Source: Dysgonomonas gadei ATCC BAA-286 (GTDB taxonomy: Bacteria; Bacteroidota; Bacteroidia; Bacteroidales; Dysgonomonadaceae). From it: DNA of 64,000 nt. Positions 28,467-36,860 of this stretch are shown piece after piece. Positions within the stretch are counted from its first letter, which is position 1. Each line of letters begins with the position of its first letter. Where the stretch lies: the NCBI RefSeq assembly GCF_000213555.1, contig NZ_GL891981.1, positions 403,012-467,011 of the forward strand. The letters run 5' to 3'. A program made the translations under genes and the position numbers. The notes beneath the pieces were generated by a model. That model did no database searches, was not told the DNA's origin, and saw only the letters and a list, made by a program, of their open reading frames with translations.

Positions 28467-29837
28467 ATGGGATATAAATTTAATTACTATTTACTGACAG
28501 TAACATTCTCTTTCATATTTGTAGTGATGGTAAGGGCCCAGAATCCCATCATCCAAACATCTTATACTCCCGATCCGGCCCCCATGGTGTACAATGATAC
28601 ATTATTTCTCTATACGGGCTGTGATGCGGATACTGCCTGTTATTTCGATATGAATGAATGGCAGGTATTTTCTACGGTCGATATGGTAAACTGGACTGAT
28701 CATGGAGTACAGCTTTCCTATAAAGATTTCAAATGGACAAAGCCAAAATCTGCTTGGGCAGCCCAGTGTATAGAGAGAAACGGGAAGTTTTACTGGTATG
28801 TATGCTGCGAATACCCGGGAAACTGGCATGTGATAGGTGTGGCTGTATCCGATCGTCCTACCGGACCATTCAAAGATGCGATTAGCAAGCCATTAGTATA
28901 TACGGGTAAAATGGGAGATATTGATCCTACAGTATATATTGACGATGACGGACAAGCTTATCTCTATTGGGGTAATGGTAAAGTCTGCTATGTGAAACTC
29001 AATGAGGATATGATATCTTATGATAAAGAAATGGGGATTGTGGAACTGGATATGAATAAAGAACAATTTGAATATTTGGAACGCAATGATCCCAACCGCG
29101 CAAATACGTTGTTTGAAGAAGGGCCATGGCTTTATAAACGGAACGGATTGTATTATATGATATATGCGGCTGGTGGTATCCCCGAATATATAGCATATTC
29201 TACAGCTTCGTCTTTTAACGGACCTTGGACTTATAGGGGTGTAATAATGAATAAGGGCTACGAAGATATGGCATTTACCAACCATCCCGGTATTGTGGAC
29301 TATAAGGGGAAATCTTATTTTTTTTACCATAATCAAGGAATATCCAAACATGGGTTCAGACGTTCTACATGTATCGAAGAGTTTAATTTTAATGCCGATG
29401 GTACTTTCCCAAACATAAAGCCTACAAAAGAAGGTGTTTCTCTTATTGCAACACTGAATCCTTATAGACGGACAGAAGCCGAAACTATGGCTTGGGGACA
29501 GGGGGTGAAGACAAAGAAAGATAGTAAAGGAGGTGTTTATCTGACTTCAATCCATAATAATGATTATATAAAAGTGAGAAACGTCGATTTTGCTAAAGGA
29601 GCTAAATCTATTGAAGTTGTTGCGACCCCGATTGCAGGAGGAGAGATCGAAATTCGCTTGGATGAAGCTGATGGAGCATTGATAGGAATATGCAAAATCG
29701 ATAAAACAGGGAATTCAGATACTTGGGGCAGCTTTTCCGCTAAGGTGAAAAAAACAGGCGGAATCCACGACTTGTTTTTTGTATTTAAGGGAGCTGATGG
29801 AGAACTATTCAATCTTGATTATTGGATATTTAAATAA
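28467..29837 (+). CDS. GH43-CBM6 arabinoxylan arabinofuranohydrolase-like protein (paralog 2)
   Basis: This 456-residue protein has a signal peptide to about residue 24 and mature start QNPIIQTSYTPDPAPMVYND. Asp36 (base), Asp153 (GDIDPTVYIDD) and Glu218 (FEEGPWLYKRN) form the GH43 triad. The C-terminal CBM6-like sandwich runs from about residue 330 (RRTEAETMAWGQ) to the end (NLDYWIFK). It shares layout and many motifs with the genes at 3068 and 34426. It lies 3 bases after the GH31 stop and 15 before the GH3 start, so it is clearly in the same operon. It is probably an exported debranching enzyme for xylan fragments. Confidence 0.87.
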   Translation: MGYKFNYYLLTVTFSFIFVVMVRAQNPIIQTSYTPDPAPMVYNDTLFLYTGCDADTACYFDMNEWQVFSTVDMVNWTDHGVQLSYKDFKWTKPKSAWAAQCIERNGKFYWYVCCEYPGNWHVIGVAVSDRPTGPFKDAISKPLVYTGKMGDIDPTVYIDDDGQAYLYWGNGKVCYVKLNEDMISYDKEMGIVELDMNKEQFEYLERNDPNRANTLFEEGPWLYKRNGLYYMIYAAGGIPEYIAYSTASSFNGPWTYRGVIMNKGYEDMAFTNHPGIVDYKGKSYFFYHNQGISKHGFRRSTCIEEFNFNADGTFPNIKPTKEGVSLIATLNPYRRTEAETMAWGQGVKTKKDSKGGVYLTSIHNNDYIKVRNVDFAKGAKSIEVVATPIAGGEIEIRLDEADGALIGICKIDKTGNSDTWGSFSAKVKKTGGIHDLFFVFKGADGELFNLDYWIFK

Positions 29838-29852
29838 TAATTACTTAATATT

Positions 29853-32438
29853 ATGAGGATTATAATACTTATATCAGCGTTATGCTGCTATATCGCATTA
29901 TTCGCGCAGATAATGCCTTATAAAGATGCAAATTTAACTCCGGAAGAAAGAGCTCAAGATCTTTTATCACGTCTGACATTAAAAGAAAAAGTAGGATTGA
30001 TGGGTGATAATTCAATCGAAGTCACTCGCTTAGGAGTAAAGAAATTTGCATGGTGGAGCGAAGCCTTACATGGAGTAGCTAATCAGGGAGGAGTAACAGT
30101 ATTTCCCGAGCCTATCGGAATGGCTGCATCTTTCAACGATGAGTTGTTATACCATGTTTTCGATGCCATATCCGATGAAGCGCGTGCCAGATTTCATTTT
30201 CGAGAGAAGAAAGGAGATGAACGCAGGCAAGATAACGGGTTGTCGGTATGGACACCAAATGTAAATATTTTTCGCGATCCACGTTGGGGGCGTGGTCAGG
30301 AAACATATGGTGAAGACCCTTACCTTACTTCACGAATGGGTATATCGGTTGTAAACGGCTTACAGGGACCTAAAGATGCAAAATATAAGAAACTTTTAGC
30401 ATGTGCCAAACATTACGCAGTTCATTCAGGACCTGAATGGAACAGACATGTGCTAAACCTGAATAATCTGGACAATCGGCATCTGTGGGAAACATATATG
30501 CCTGCATTTCAGGTCTTAGTCCAAAAAGCAGATGTGAGTCAGGTAATGTGTGCCTATCATCGTCAGGATGATGATCCTTGTTGTGGCAACAACCATTTAT
30601 TAAAACGTATTCTTCGCGATGAGTGGGGCTTTAAGCGTATGGTCGTCTCTGACTGCGGTGCAATTGCAGATTTCTATACTTCTCATAAAGTATCATCCGA
30701 TGCACTACATTCAGCGGTTAAGGGTGTATTGGCGGGTACCGATGTAGAGTGTGGTTTTGGATATACTTATCATGAACTGGTCGACGCTGTCTCACGGGGC
30801 TTGATATATGAAGCTGATATTGATAAAAGTGTTTTGCGATTATTGACCGAACGTTTCAGATTAGGAGATTTTGATGATAATTCAATCGTACCTTGGGCAA
30901 ATATTCCCGATACAATAATTAATTGTAAGAAACATCAGGCCTTAGCGTTGGAAATGGCTCGCCAGTCGATGACTTTGTTACAAAACAAAAATAATATCCT
31001 ACCTCTTTCCAGCAAAAAGAAAATAGCTGTTATCGGCCCTAATGCAGATGATGCAAAATTGATGTGGGGCAACTACAATGGTATTCCCGTAAAAACGGTA
31101 ACTATATTAGAAGGTATTAAGTCTATTGCAGGTAAAGATATTTTTTATGAAAAGGGTTGTGATATAGTAGATGATATGATTCTTGAGTCTTATATAACAA
31201 GATCTACAGCTGATGGAAAAACGGGGATTAAAGCAACATACTGGAATAATAAACAACGAACCGGAGATACGATAAATACTATACAGTACGATAAACCTAT
31301 AAGGTTATCTACAACAGGCCAGCATCCCTTTGCCGATAAAGTCAATTTACAAAATTTCTCAGCTGTTTATGAAACATCATTTATTGCACCGGAAACTGAG
31401 GAAATTGTATTCAAAATGCAATCAGTAGGAGATTGCCAGCTCTTTATTAATAATGAACTTGTCTCTGAATATAGCTCATGGCGGTTTGTCGCCAGGCGCA
31501 CTCCTTATAAAGTGGAAAAAGGAAAACAGTATGATATAAAAATAAATTTCACACAGAACTACGATTTTACAAATGCGAATTTGAATTTCGACATGGGGAA
31601 AGAATCTCCTGTCGACTATAAAGGTCTTGTCGACAGATTAAAAGATATAGATGTCGTCGTATTTGCAGGAGGAATATCGGGTGAACTCGAAGGAGAAGAG
31701 ATGCCTATCGAAATGCCTGGATTTAAAGGGGGCGATCGCACAGATATTGAATTACCAGCTTCACAAAGAAATTGCATAAAGGCATTGAAGAAGGCTGGAA
31801 AAAGAGTAATCATGGTTAACTGCTCGGGTTCTGCTATAGGTTTAATGCCTGAAAGTGAAAGTTGTGAAGCTATATTGCAGGCTTGGTATGGCGGTCAGTC
31901 AGGGGGGCAGGCTATAGCCGAAGTCCTTTTTGGAAAATATAATCCTTCAGGTAAATTGCCTATTACATTTTATAAAAATATCGATCAGCTACCCGATTTT
32001 GAAGAATATGATATGAAGGGGCGCACTTATCGATATCTGGAAGATAAACCTCTTTTCCCATTTGGTTATGGACTGAGTTATACAACCTTTGATATAGGTA
32101 GGGCTACCGCAAGTAGTATATCAGCCAAAGCAGGAGAAAAAATAAAGTTGGTTATCCCCGTCAAAAATACGGGAAAACGCACAGGCTCTGAAACAGTTCA
32201 GGTATATGTGAAAAAAGTAGATAGTGGCGGTCCGATAAAAACACTTCGGTCATTCAAGCGAATAGAACTACCTCCTAATGTATCACAAGATCTTACATTT
32301 GAGTTAGAACCTTCATTTTTTGAATGGTATGATCCTGCAACTTTAAGGATGAATGTATTACCGGGTGATTATGAAATTCTTTATGGGACTAGTTCTGATA
32401 ACAAAGACCTACAAACCCTAAACATAACATTAATCTGA
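29853..32438 (+). CDS. GH3 beta-xylosidase/beta-glucosidase with PA14 domain
   Basis: This 861-residue protein has a signal peptide to about residue 19. The GH3 (alpha/beta)8 domain spans about 25-340, with the nucleophile Asp267 in MVVSDCGAIADF and the substrate-binding ACAKHYAVHSG stretch. A PA14 domain (about 448-585, with GIKATYWNN and FIAPETEEIVFKMQS) is inserted in the alpha/beta sandwich domain, which resumes with DVVVFAGGISGELEGE. A fibronectin-III-like domain ends the protein (about 770-860). The PA14 insertion is common in Bacteroidetes beta-xylosidases and helps shape the active site. In this locus a role in releasing xylose from xylo-oligosaccharides in the periplasm is most likely. 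Confidence 0.9.
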   Translation: MRIIILISALCCYIALFAQIMPYKDANLTPEERAQDLLSRLTLKEKVGLMGDNSIEVTRLGVKKFAWWSEALHGVANQGGVTVFPEPIGMAASFNDELLYHVFDAISDEARARFHFREKKGDERRQDNGLSVWTPNVNIFRDPRWGRGQETYGEDPYLTSRMGISVVNGLQGPKDAKYKKLLACAKHYAVHSGPEWNRHVLNLNNLDNRHLWETYMPAFQVLVQKADVSQVMCAYHRQDDDPCCGNNHLLKRILRDEWGFKRMVVSDCGAIADFYTSHKVSSDALHSAVKGVLAGTDVECGFGYTYHELVDAVSRGLIYEADIDKSVLRLLTERFRLGDFDDNSIVPWANIPDTIINCKKHQALALEMARQSMTLLQNKNNILPLSSKKKIAVIGPNADDAKLMWGNYNGIPVKTVTILEGIKSIAGKDIFYEKGCDIVDDMILESYITRSTADGKTGIKATYWNNKQRTGDTINTIQYDKPIRLSTTGQHPFADKVNLQNFSAVYETSFIAPETEEIVFKMQSVGDCQLFINNELVSEYSSWRFVARRTPYKVEKGKQYDIKINFTQNYDFTNANLNFDMGKESPVDYKGLVDRLKDIDVVVFAGGISGELEGEEMPIEMPGFKGGDRTDIELPASQRNCIKALKKAGKRVIMVNCSGSAIGLMPESESCEAILQAWYGGQSGGQAIAEVLFGKYNPSGKLPITFYKNIDQLPDFEEYDMKGRTYRYLEDKPLFPFGYGLSYTTFDIGRATASSISAKAGEKIKLVIPVKNTGKRTGSETVQVYVKKVDSGGPIKTLRSFKRIELPPNVSQDLTFELEPSFFEWYDPATLRMNVLPGDYEILYGTSSDNKDLQTLNITLI

Positions 32439-32468
32439 CATTTTTAAATAATAACCGACAAAAACGCT

Positions 32469-34412
32469 ATGAAAACTTTTTTACCGTTAGTCTTACTTTT
32501 TTGTTTTTTAATAACATCTTCATTTGTTCGTTCACAAGAAGCTGTAATTACAAGTCCTGACAAATATCTAAATCTGAAAATATTTATCGAGAATGGAAAA
32601 CTATTGTATACTGTAAATTATAAGGATGCGGTGATTCTTGAAAAATCACCCTTAGGATTGGAAACAAACGAAGGTGATTTTAGTACCGGTCTATCGTTTG
32701 TTGGAAAATCGGAAAATAAAATAAGTAAAACATATACACAAGATAAAATTAAACGTTCAGAGGTAAACTATGAAGCGAACACGCTGAAATATACCTTTCA
32801 GAATGGAAAAGAACAAAAGATGTCTGTTCTTTTCCAAATAAGTAATAATGATATTGCTTTCCGGTACGAACTTCCTACATGGGGAGAACGTAGGGCATGT
32901 GTAGTAGTGGCAGAGACCACAGGTTTTCGTTTTCCATCATACACGACAGCATTCCTGTCTTATATGATGGGCCCAATGGGAGCTTTTGCCCGGACTTCTC
33001 CTAGTTACGAATCCGGTTATCAGGCTGACGTTCCTATCGGAGATACCAAGTCTAATACAGGTTATGTATTTCCGGGACTTTTCAAGGTAGGAGAGAATGG
33101 TTGGGCTTTACTTTCCGAAACGGGAGTAAGCAGCTTATATTGCGCCTCACATTTAAGTGCTTATAAAGAGGGCCTGTATACTGTCGAATATCCAAATCAG
33201 AAAGAAAACAATGGGTTTGGGAGTGTTGGTGCCCAGTTAAGCTTGCCTGGCACTACACCTTGGCGTACAATTACCATAGGCGAAAATCTGAGACCAATTG
33301 TAGAAACTACCATCCCTTTTGATGTAGTAGAACCGTTATATGAACCAACAAAGAACTATAAACATGGTAGAGGAACATGGAGTTGGATCGTATGGCAGGA
33401 TAATAGTATGAATTGGGATGATCAGGTGAAATATATTGACCTGGCATCCGAAATGGGATATGAATATATCTTAATAGATGCATTATGGGATACTAATATC
33501 GGCTATGACAAGATGTTGAAACTGATTGAATATGCCAATTCTAAAAATGTAGATGTTTTCCTATGGTATAATTCTAACGGTGGTTTTAATGATGCTCCAC
33601 AAGGACCAAGAAATAAAATGAGTACATCAGTGGAGCGTAAGAAGGAGATGAAATGGCTAAAAGATGCAGGTGTTAAAGGCTTGAAAGTCGATTTTTTCGG
33701 TGGAGATAAACAAGAAACAATGCGCTTGTATGAAGATATACTCTCCGATGCCAACGATTACGGACTGATGATTATTTTTCATGGCTGTACCCTTCCTCGT
33801 GGCTGGGAGCGCATGTATCCGAATTATGTTGGAAGCGAAGCGGTGCTGGCTTCCGAAATGTTGATTTTTTCAGAAGGCGTGAGAAATGATGAAGCCTTTT
33901 ACGCATCCCTTCATCCTTTTATCCGCAATACTGTCGGTTCTATGGAGTTTGGCGGTGTTTTATTAAATAAATACCTTAACAAAGGAAATAAAGAAGGACA
34001 AAAGCGCCTGACTACAGATGCTTTTCAATTAGCGACTGCTGTACTTTTTCAAAATCCGGTACAGATGTTTGCTCTTACGCCCAATAACCTTTTCGATACG
34101 AAAGATTTTGTTCTTGATTTTATGAAAAAAGTTCCTACTACATGGGATGAAACATTGTATATTGATGGATATCCCGGAAAATATACTGTGATAGCTCGGC
34201 GACACGGCGACCAATGGTATATTGCAGGTGTAAATGCAGAGAAAGAACCTTTAAATCTGAAATTAGAGTTACCCATGTATGCAGAGATGAAAGCGCGGCT
34301 CATTAGTAACGATAAGAAACAAGAAATTATACAGAAAGAAGTGAATATAAATAAAACCGGAATTCTGGAAGTAACCCTTCAGCCACGAGGCGGATTTGTA
34401 TTATCAAAGTAA
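32469..34412 (+). CDS. GH97 glycosidase (second copy), retaining type
   Basis: This 647-residue protein has a signal peptide to about residue 22. It has the GH97 N-terminal supersandwich, TIM barrel and C-terminal beta domain. Asp408 in GLKVDFFGGDKQETM occupies the nucleophile position of retaining GH97 alpha-galactosidases, and Glu457 in YVGSEAVLASEM is the probable acid/base. The metal-linked Glu of FRYELP is also present. It differs widely from the GH97 at 7696, so the two probably act on different alpha-linked side groups. It sits between the GH3 and a GH43-CBM6 gene with short gaps, inside the same operon. Confidence 0.87.
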   Translation: MKTFLPLVLLFCFLITSSFVRSQEAVITSPDKYLNLKIFIENGKLLYTVNYKDAVILEKSPLGLETNEGDFSTGLSFVGKSENKISKTYTQDKIKRSEVNYEANTLKYTFQNGKEQKMSVLFQISNNDIAFRYELPTWGERRACVVVAETTGFRFPSYTTAFLSYMMGPMGAFARTSPSYESGYQADVPIGDTKSNTGYVFPGLFKVGENGWALLSETGVSSLYCASHLSAYKEGLYTVEYPNQKENNGFGSVGAQLSLPGTTPWRTITIGENLRPIVETTIPFDVVEPLYEPTKNYKHGRGTWSWIVWQDNSMNWDDQVKYIDLASEMGYEYILIDALWDTNIGYDKMLKLIEYANSKNVDVFLWYNSNGGFNDAPQGPRNKMSTSVERKKEMKWLKDAGVKGLKVDFFGGDKQETMRLYEDILSDANDYGLMIIFHGCTLPRGWERMYPNYVGSEAVLASEMLIFSEGVRNDEAFYASLHPFIRNTVGSMEFGGVLLNKYLNKGNKEGQKRLTTDAFQLATAVLFQNPVQMFALTPNNLFDTKDFVLDFMKKVPTTWDETLYIDGYPGKYTVIARRHGDQWYIAGVNAEKEPLNLKLELPMYAEMKARLISNDKKQEIIQKEVNINKTGILEVTLQPRGGFVLSK

Positions 34413-34425
34413 AAAATAAATATAT

Positions 34426-35760
34426 ATGAAAACTCATTTAATATTTCTTCCACTACTCGTTCAAATATTATTGAACCTGCCTATTGTCAGCTCTGCTCAG
34501 AACCCTCTTATTCAAACTAAATATACGGCCGATCCGGCTCCAATGGTTTACAATGATACTGTATTTCTTTATACCACTCATGATGAAGATGATGCTCAAG
34601 GGTTTAAGATGTTGGACTGGTTGCTGTATTCTTCTACCGATATGGTAAACTGGACTGACCATGGAATAGTTGCAACCTTAAAAGACTTTAAGTGGGCAAC
34701 ACGCGATAATGGAGCCTGGGCACAACAATGTATTGAGCGAAACGGAAAGTTCTATATGTATTGCCCCCTGCACGGTCAGGGAATTGGTGTACTTGTAGCC
34801 GATACCCCTTATGGTCCATTTAAAGACCCTATAAACAAACCACTTGTATGGCAAAAAGAGCATTGGGACGATATTGACCCTACTGTGTTCATTGACGACG
34901 ACGGTCAGGCTTATATGTATTGGGGTAATCCAAATGTTTACTATGTAAAACTCAATGAGGATATGATATCATATTCAGGCGACATCGTGAAGTTGGAAAA
35001 TAAACCGGAACATTATCAGGAGGGGCCTTGGGTATATAAAAGAAATGGGCATTATTATATGGCATTTGCCTCTACTTGCTGTCCTGAGGGGATCGGTTAT
35101 GCTATGAGCGATTCGCCAACGGGTCCGTGGATAACTAAAGGACATATCATGAAGCCAACTCACCGTAGCCGGGGAAATCATCCGGGCATTATCGACTATA
35201 GGGGTAATTCTTATGTTTTCGGATTAAGTTATGAATTAATGCATCTGGAAACCTTTAAACATCACGAGCGGAGATCGTCTATGGCTGCAAAAATGCACTA
35301 TAATACAGATGGTACTATCCAAGAGGTACCTTATTGGGCGGAGACAATTTTGGAGCAAATCGAACCATTCAACCCTTACCGCCGCGTAGAGGCTGAAACT
35401 ATGGCGTGGGGTTACGGTCTAAAAACGGAAAAAATGCCTGATGGCAGGATTTGTTTGACAAATATTGATAATAATGAGTCTTTATGCCTCCGTGGGGTTG
35501 ATTTCAAAAAGGGCGCCCGGGAATTTTCTGTTATGGCAGCATGTAATGTCGATGGGGGGTATATTGAGCTTCGCCTGGGTAGTACTACAGGGAAACTTAT
35601 AGGGACATTACCTGTAACACGTTCGGGAGCTATGGATAGATATAAGCTTATGTCATGCCTGATTAAAGGAACCGAAGGTGTGCATGATCTGTATCTCTGT
35701 TTTAAAAGTAATTCTCAAAAAGACAATCTTTTCTTTTTAGATTATTGGGAGTTTAAATAA
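34426..35760 (+). CDS. GH43-CBM6 arabinoxylan arabinofuranohydrolase-like protein (paralog 3)
   Basis: This 444-residue protein has a signal peptide to about residue 24 and mature start QNPLIQTKYTADPAPMVYND. Asp36 is the probable base, Asp151 (DDIDPTVFIDDDG) the modulator and Glu199 (YQEGPWVYKRN) the acid. The CBM6-like domain begins at about residue 320 (RRVEAETMAWGY) and ends FLDYWEFK. It is shorter between propeller blades 4 and 5 than its paralogs. It lies 13 bases after the GH97 gene. The three paralogs probably recognise different arabinose substitution patterns, but this is inferred. Confidence 0.87.
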   Translation: MKTHLIFLPLLVQILLNLPIVSSAQNPLIQTKYTADPAPMVYNDTVFLYTTHDEDDAQGFKMLDWLLYSSTDMVNWTDHGIVATLKDFKWATRDNGAWAQQCIERNGKFYMYCPLHGQGIGVLVADTPYGPFKDPINKPLVWQKEHWDDIDPTVFIDDDGQAYMYWGNPNVYYVKLNEDMISYSGDIVKLENKPEHYQEGPWVYKRNGHYYMAFASTCCPEGIGYAMSDSPTGPWITKGHIMKPTHRSRGNHPGIIDYRGNSYVFGLSYELMHLETFKHHERRSSMAAKMHYNTDGTIQEVPYWAETILEQIEPFNPYRRVEAETMAWGYGLKTEKMPDGRICLTNIDNNESLCLRGVDFKKGAREFSVMAACNVDGGYIELRLGSTTGKLIGTLPVTRSGAMDRYKLMSCLIKGTEGVHDLYLCFKSNSQKDNLFFLDYWEFK

Positions 35761-35985
35761 TTATAATACAGAGAAAAAATACCTTTTTATTTTTTGTTGA
35801 TCTTTTTCTGTTTTTAGTAAATAATCTAAAAGAACAGAAAAGCTAGGATTGTATTCAGTTACGAAACAAATCCAATTTATTAAGGAGCTGAAAGACCCTT
35901 TCGCGAAGTCGTTCAAATTTTAAATGAAGGATTAGATAAGTATGTATTTACTCTTGTTTTAAAACATTAATAGTCAGATAATAAT
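35761..35985 (+). other. Intergenic DNA with a frameshifted coding remnant
   Basis: No intact gene is present. Near 35858-35970 there is coding-like sequence split between two frames (YSVTKQIQFIKEL, then ERPFREVVQILNEGLDKYVF ending at a stop at 35970). This looks like a remnant of a deleted gene of unknown family. A single TAATCTAAAA at 35822 has no partner 21 bases away. Confidence 0.3.
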
Positions 35986-36846
35986 ATGAAAAAGAATCAG
36001 ATTAGTATTGCTTACAGACTAATTTTTACCATTGTATTTTCATTATGGGGTATTTGTGCTGAATGTTCCGAGAAAAATCCAAAGGAAGAACTCCATATTT
36101 TCTTATGCCTGGGACAATCAAATATGGAAGGAAATGCAAAGATCGAAGCACAAGATTTAATTGATATTAACGAGCGATTTATGGTTTTACAATCCGTCGA
36201 TTGCGATTCGGCACGAATAAAATGTAAATGGCGTACAGCAGTGCCACCACTCACCCGTTGCCGAACAGGGTTGTCTCCGGCAGATTATTTTGGGAGAACA
36301 ATGGTGGCTAACTTACCGGAGAATATTAAAATAGGGATAATAAATGTTTCAGTTGGAGGATGCCGGATAGAATTGTTCGATAAGGATAATTATGAATCAT
36401 ATGTAGAAACTTCTCCTGATTGGTTAAAAAATATGGTGAAAGAGTATGACGGTAATCCTTATCGGCGATTAGTCGAACTGGCGAATCAGGCTCAACAAAA
36501 TGGAGGAATTATAAAAGGTATCCTGTTACATCAGGGAGAGTCGAACTCAGGTGATCAGGATTGGCCTCAAAAAGTAAAGGGCGTGTATGATAATCTCTTA
36601 AGAGATATAAACCTTGAAGCTAACTCGATACCTCTACTTGTCGGCGAACTGGTTAATGCAGACCAAAATGGAGCTTGCTCAGGAATGAATGAGATTATAA
36701 GAATGTTACCGGATGTTATTCCTAATGCTTACATCATACCTTCCGATGGATGTGAAGGGGTTGCAGATCGTTTGCATTTTAGTGCAAAAGGGTATCGGGA
36801 GTTAGGCAGACGTTATGCGAAACAAATGTTGACCTTGTATAAATAA
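35986..36846 (+). CDS. CE6-like SGNH acetyl xylan esterase / sialate O-acetylesterase family
   Basis: This 286-residue protein has an N-terminal hydrophobic export segment (about residues 8-26); a nearby Cys could make it a lipoprotein. Ser45 in FLCLGQSNMEGN is the SGNH nucleophile. Gly-rich NVSVGGCRIEL and LLHQGESNSGD form the oxyanion blocks, and Asp261 and His264 (VADRLHFSAKGY) are the DxxH pair. The layout matches the SASA (DUF303) family that includes CE6 acetyl xylan esterases. It would remove acetyl groups from xylan fragments, complementing the CE1 enzymes of the opposite strand. It lies 14 bases upstream of the GH95 gene. Confidence 0.85.
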   Translation: MKKNQISIAYRLIFTIVFSLWGICAECSEKNPKEELHIFLCLGQSNMEGNAKIEAQDLIDINERFMVLQSVDCDSARIKCKWRTAVPPLTRCRTGLSPADYFGRTMVANLPENIKIGIINVSVGGCRIELFDKDNYESYVETSPDWLKNMVKEYDGNPYRRLVELANQAQQNGGIIKGILLHQGESNSGDQDWPQKVKGVYDNLLRDINLEANSIPLLVGELVNADQNGACSGMNEIIRMLPDVIPNAYIIPSDGCEGVADRLHFSAKGYRELGRRYAKQMLTLYK

Positions 36847-36860
36847 AAAGTAACGTAAAG

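Noticed and set aside
35822..35831. TAATCTAAAA before the CE6-like gene as a fourth operator
   Set aside because: It has no partner 21 bases up- or downstream and no -7 box at the right distance, unlike the three accepted sites.
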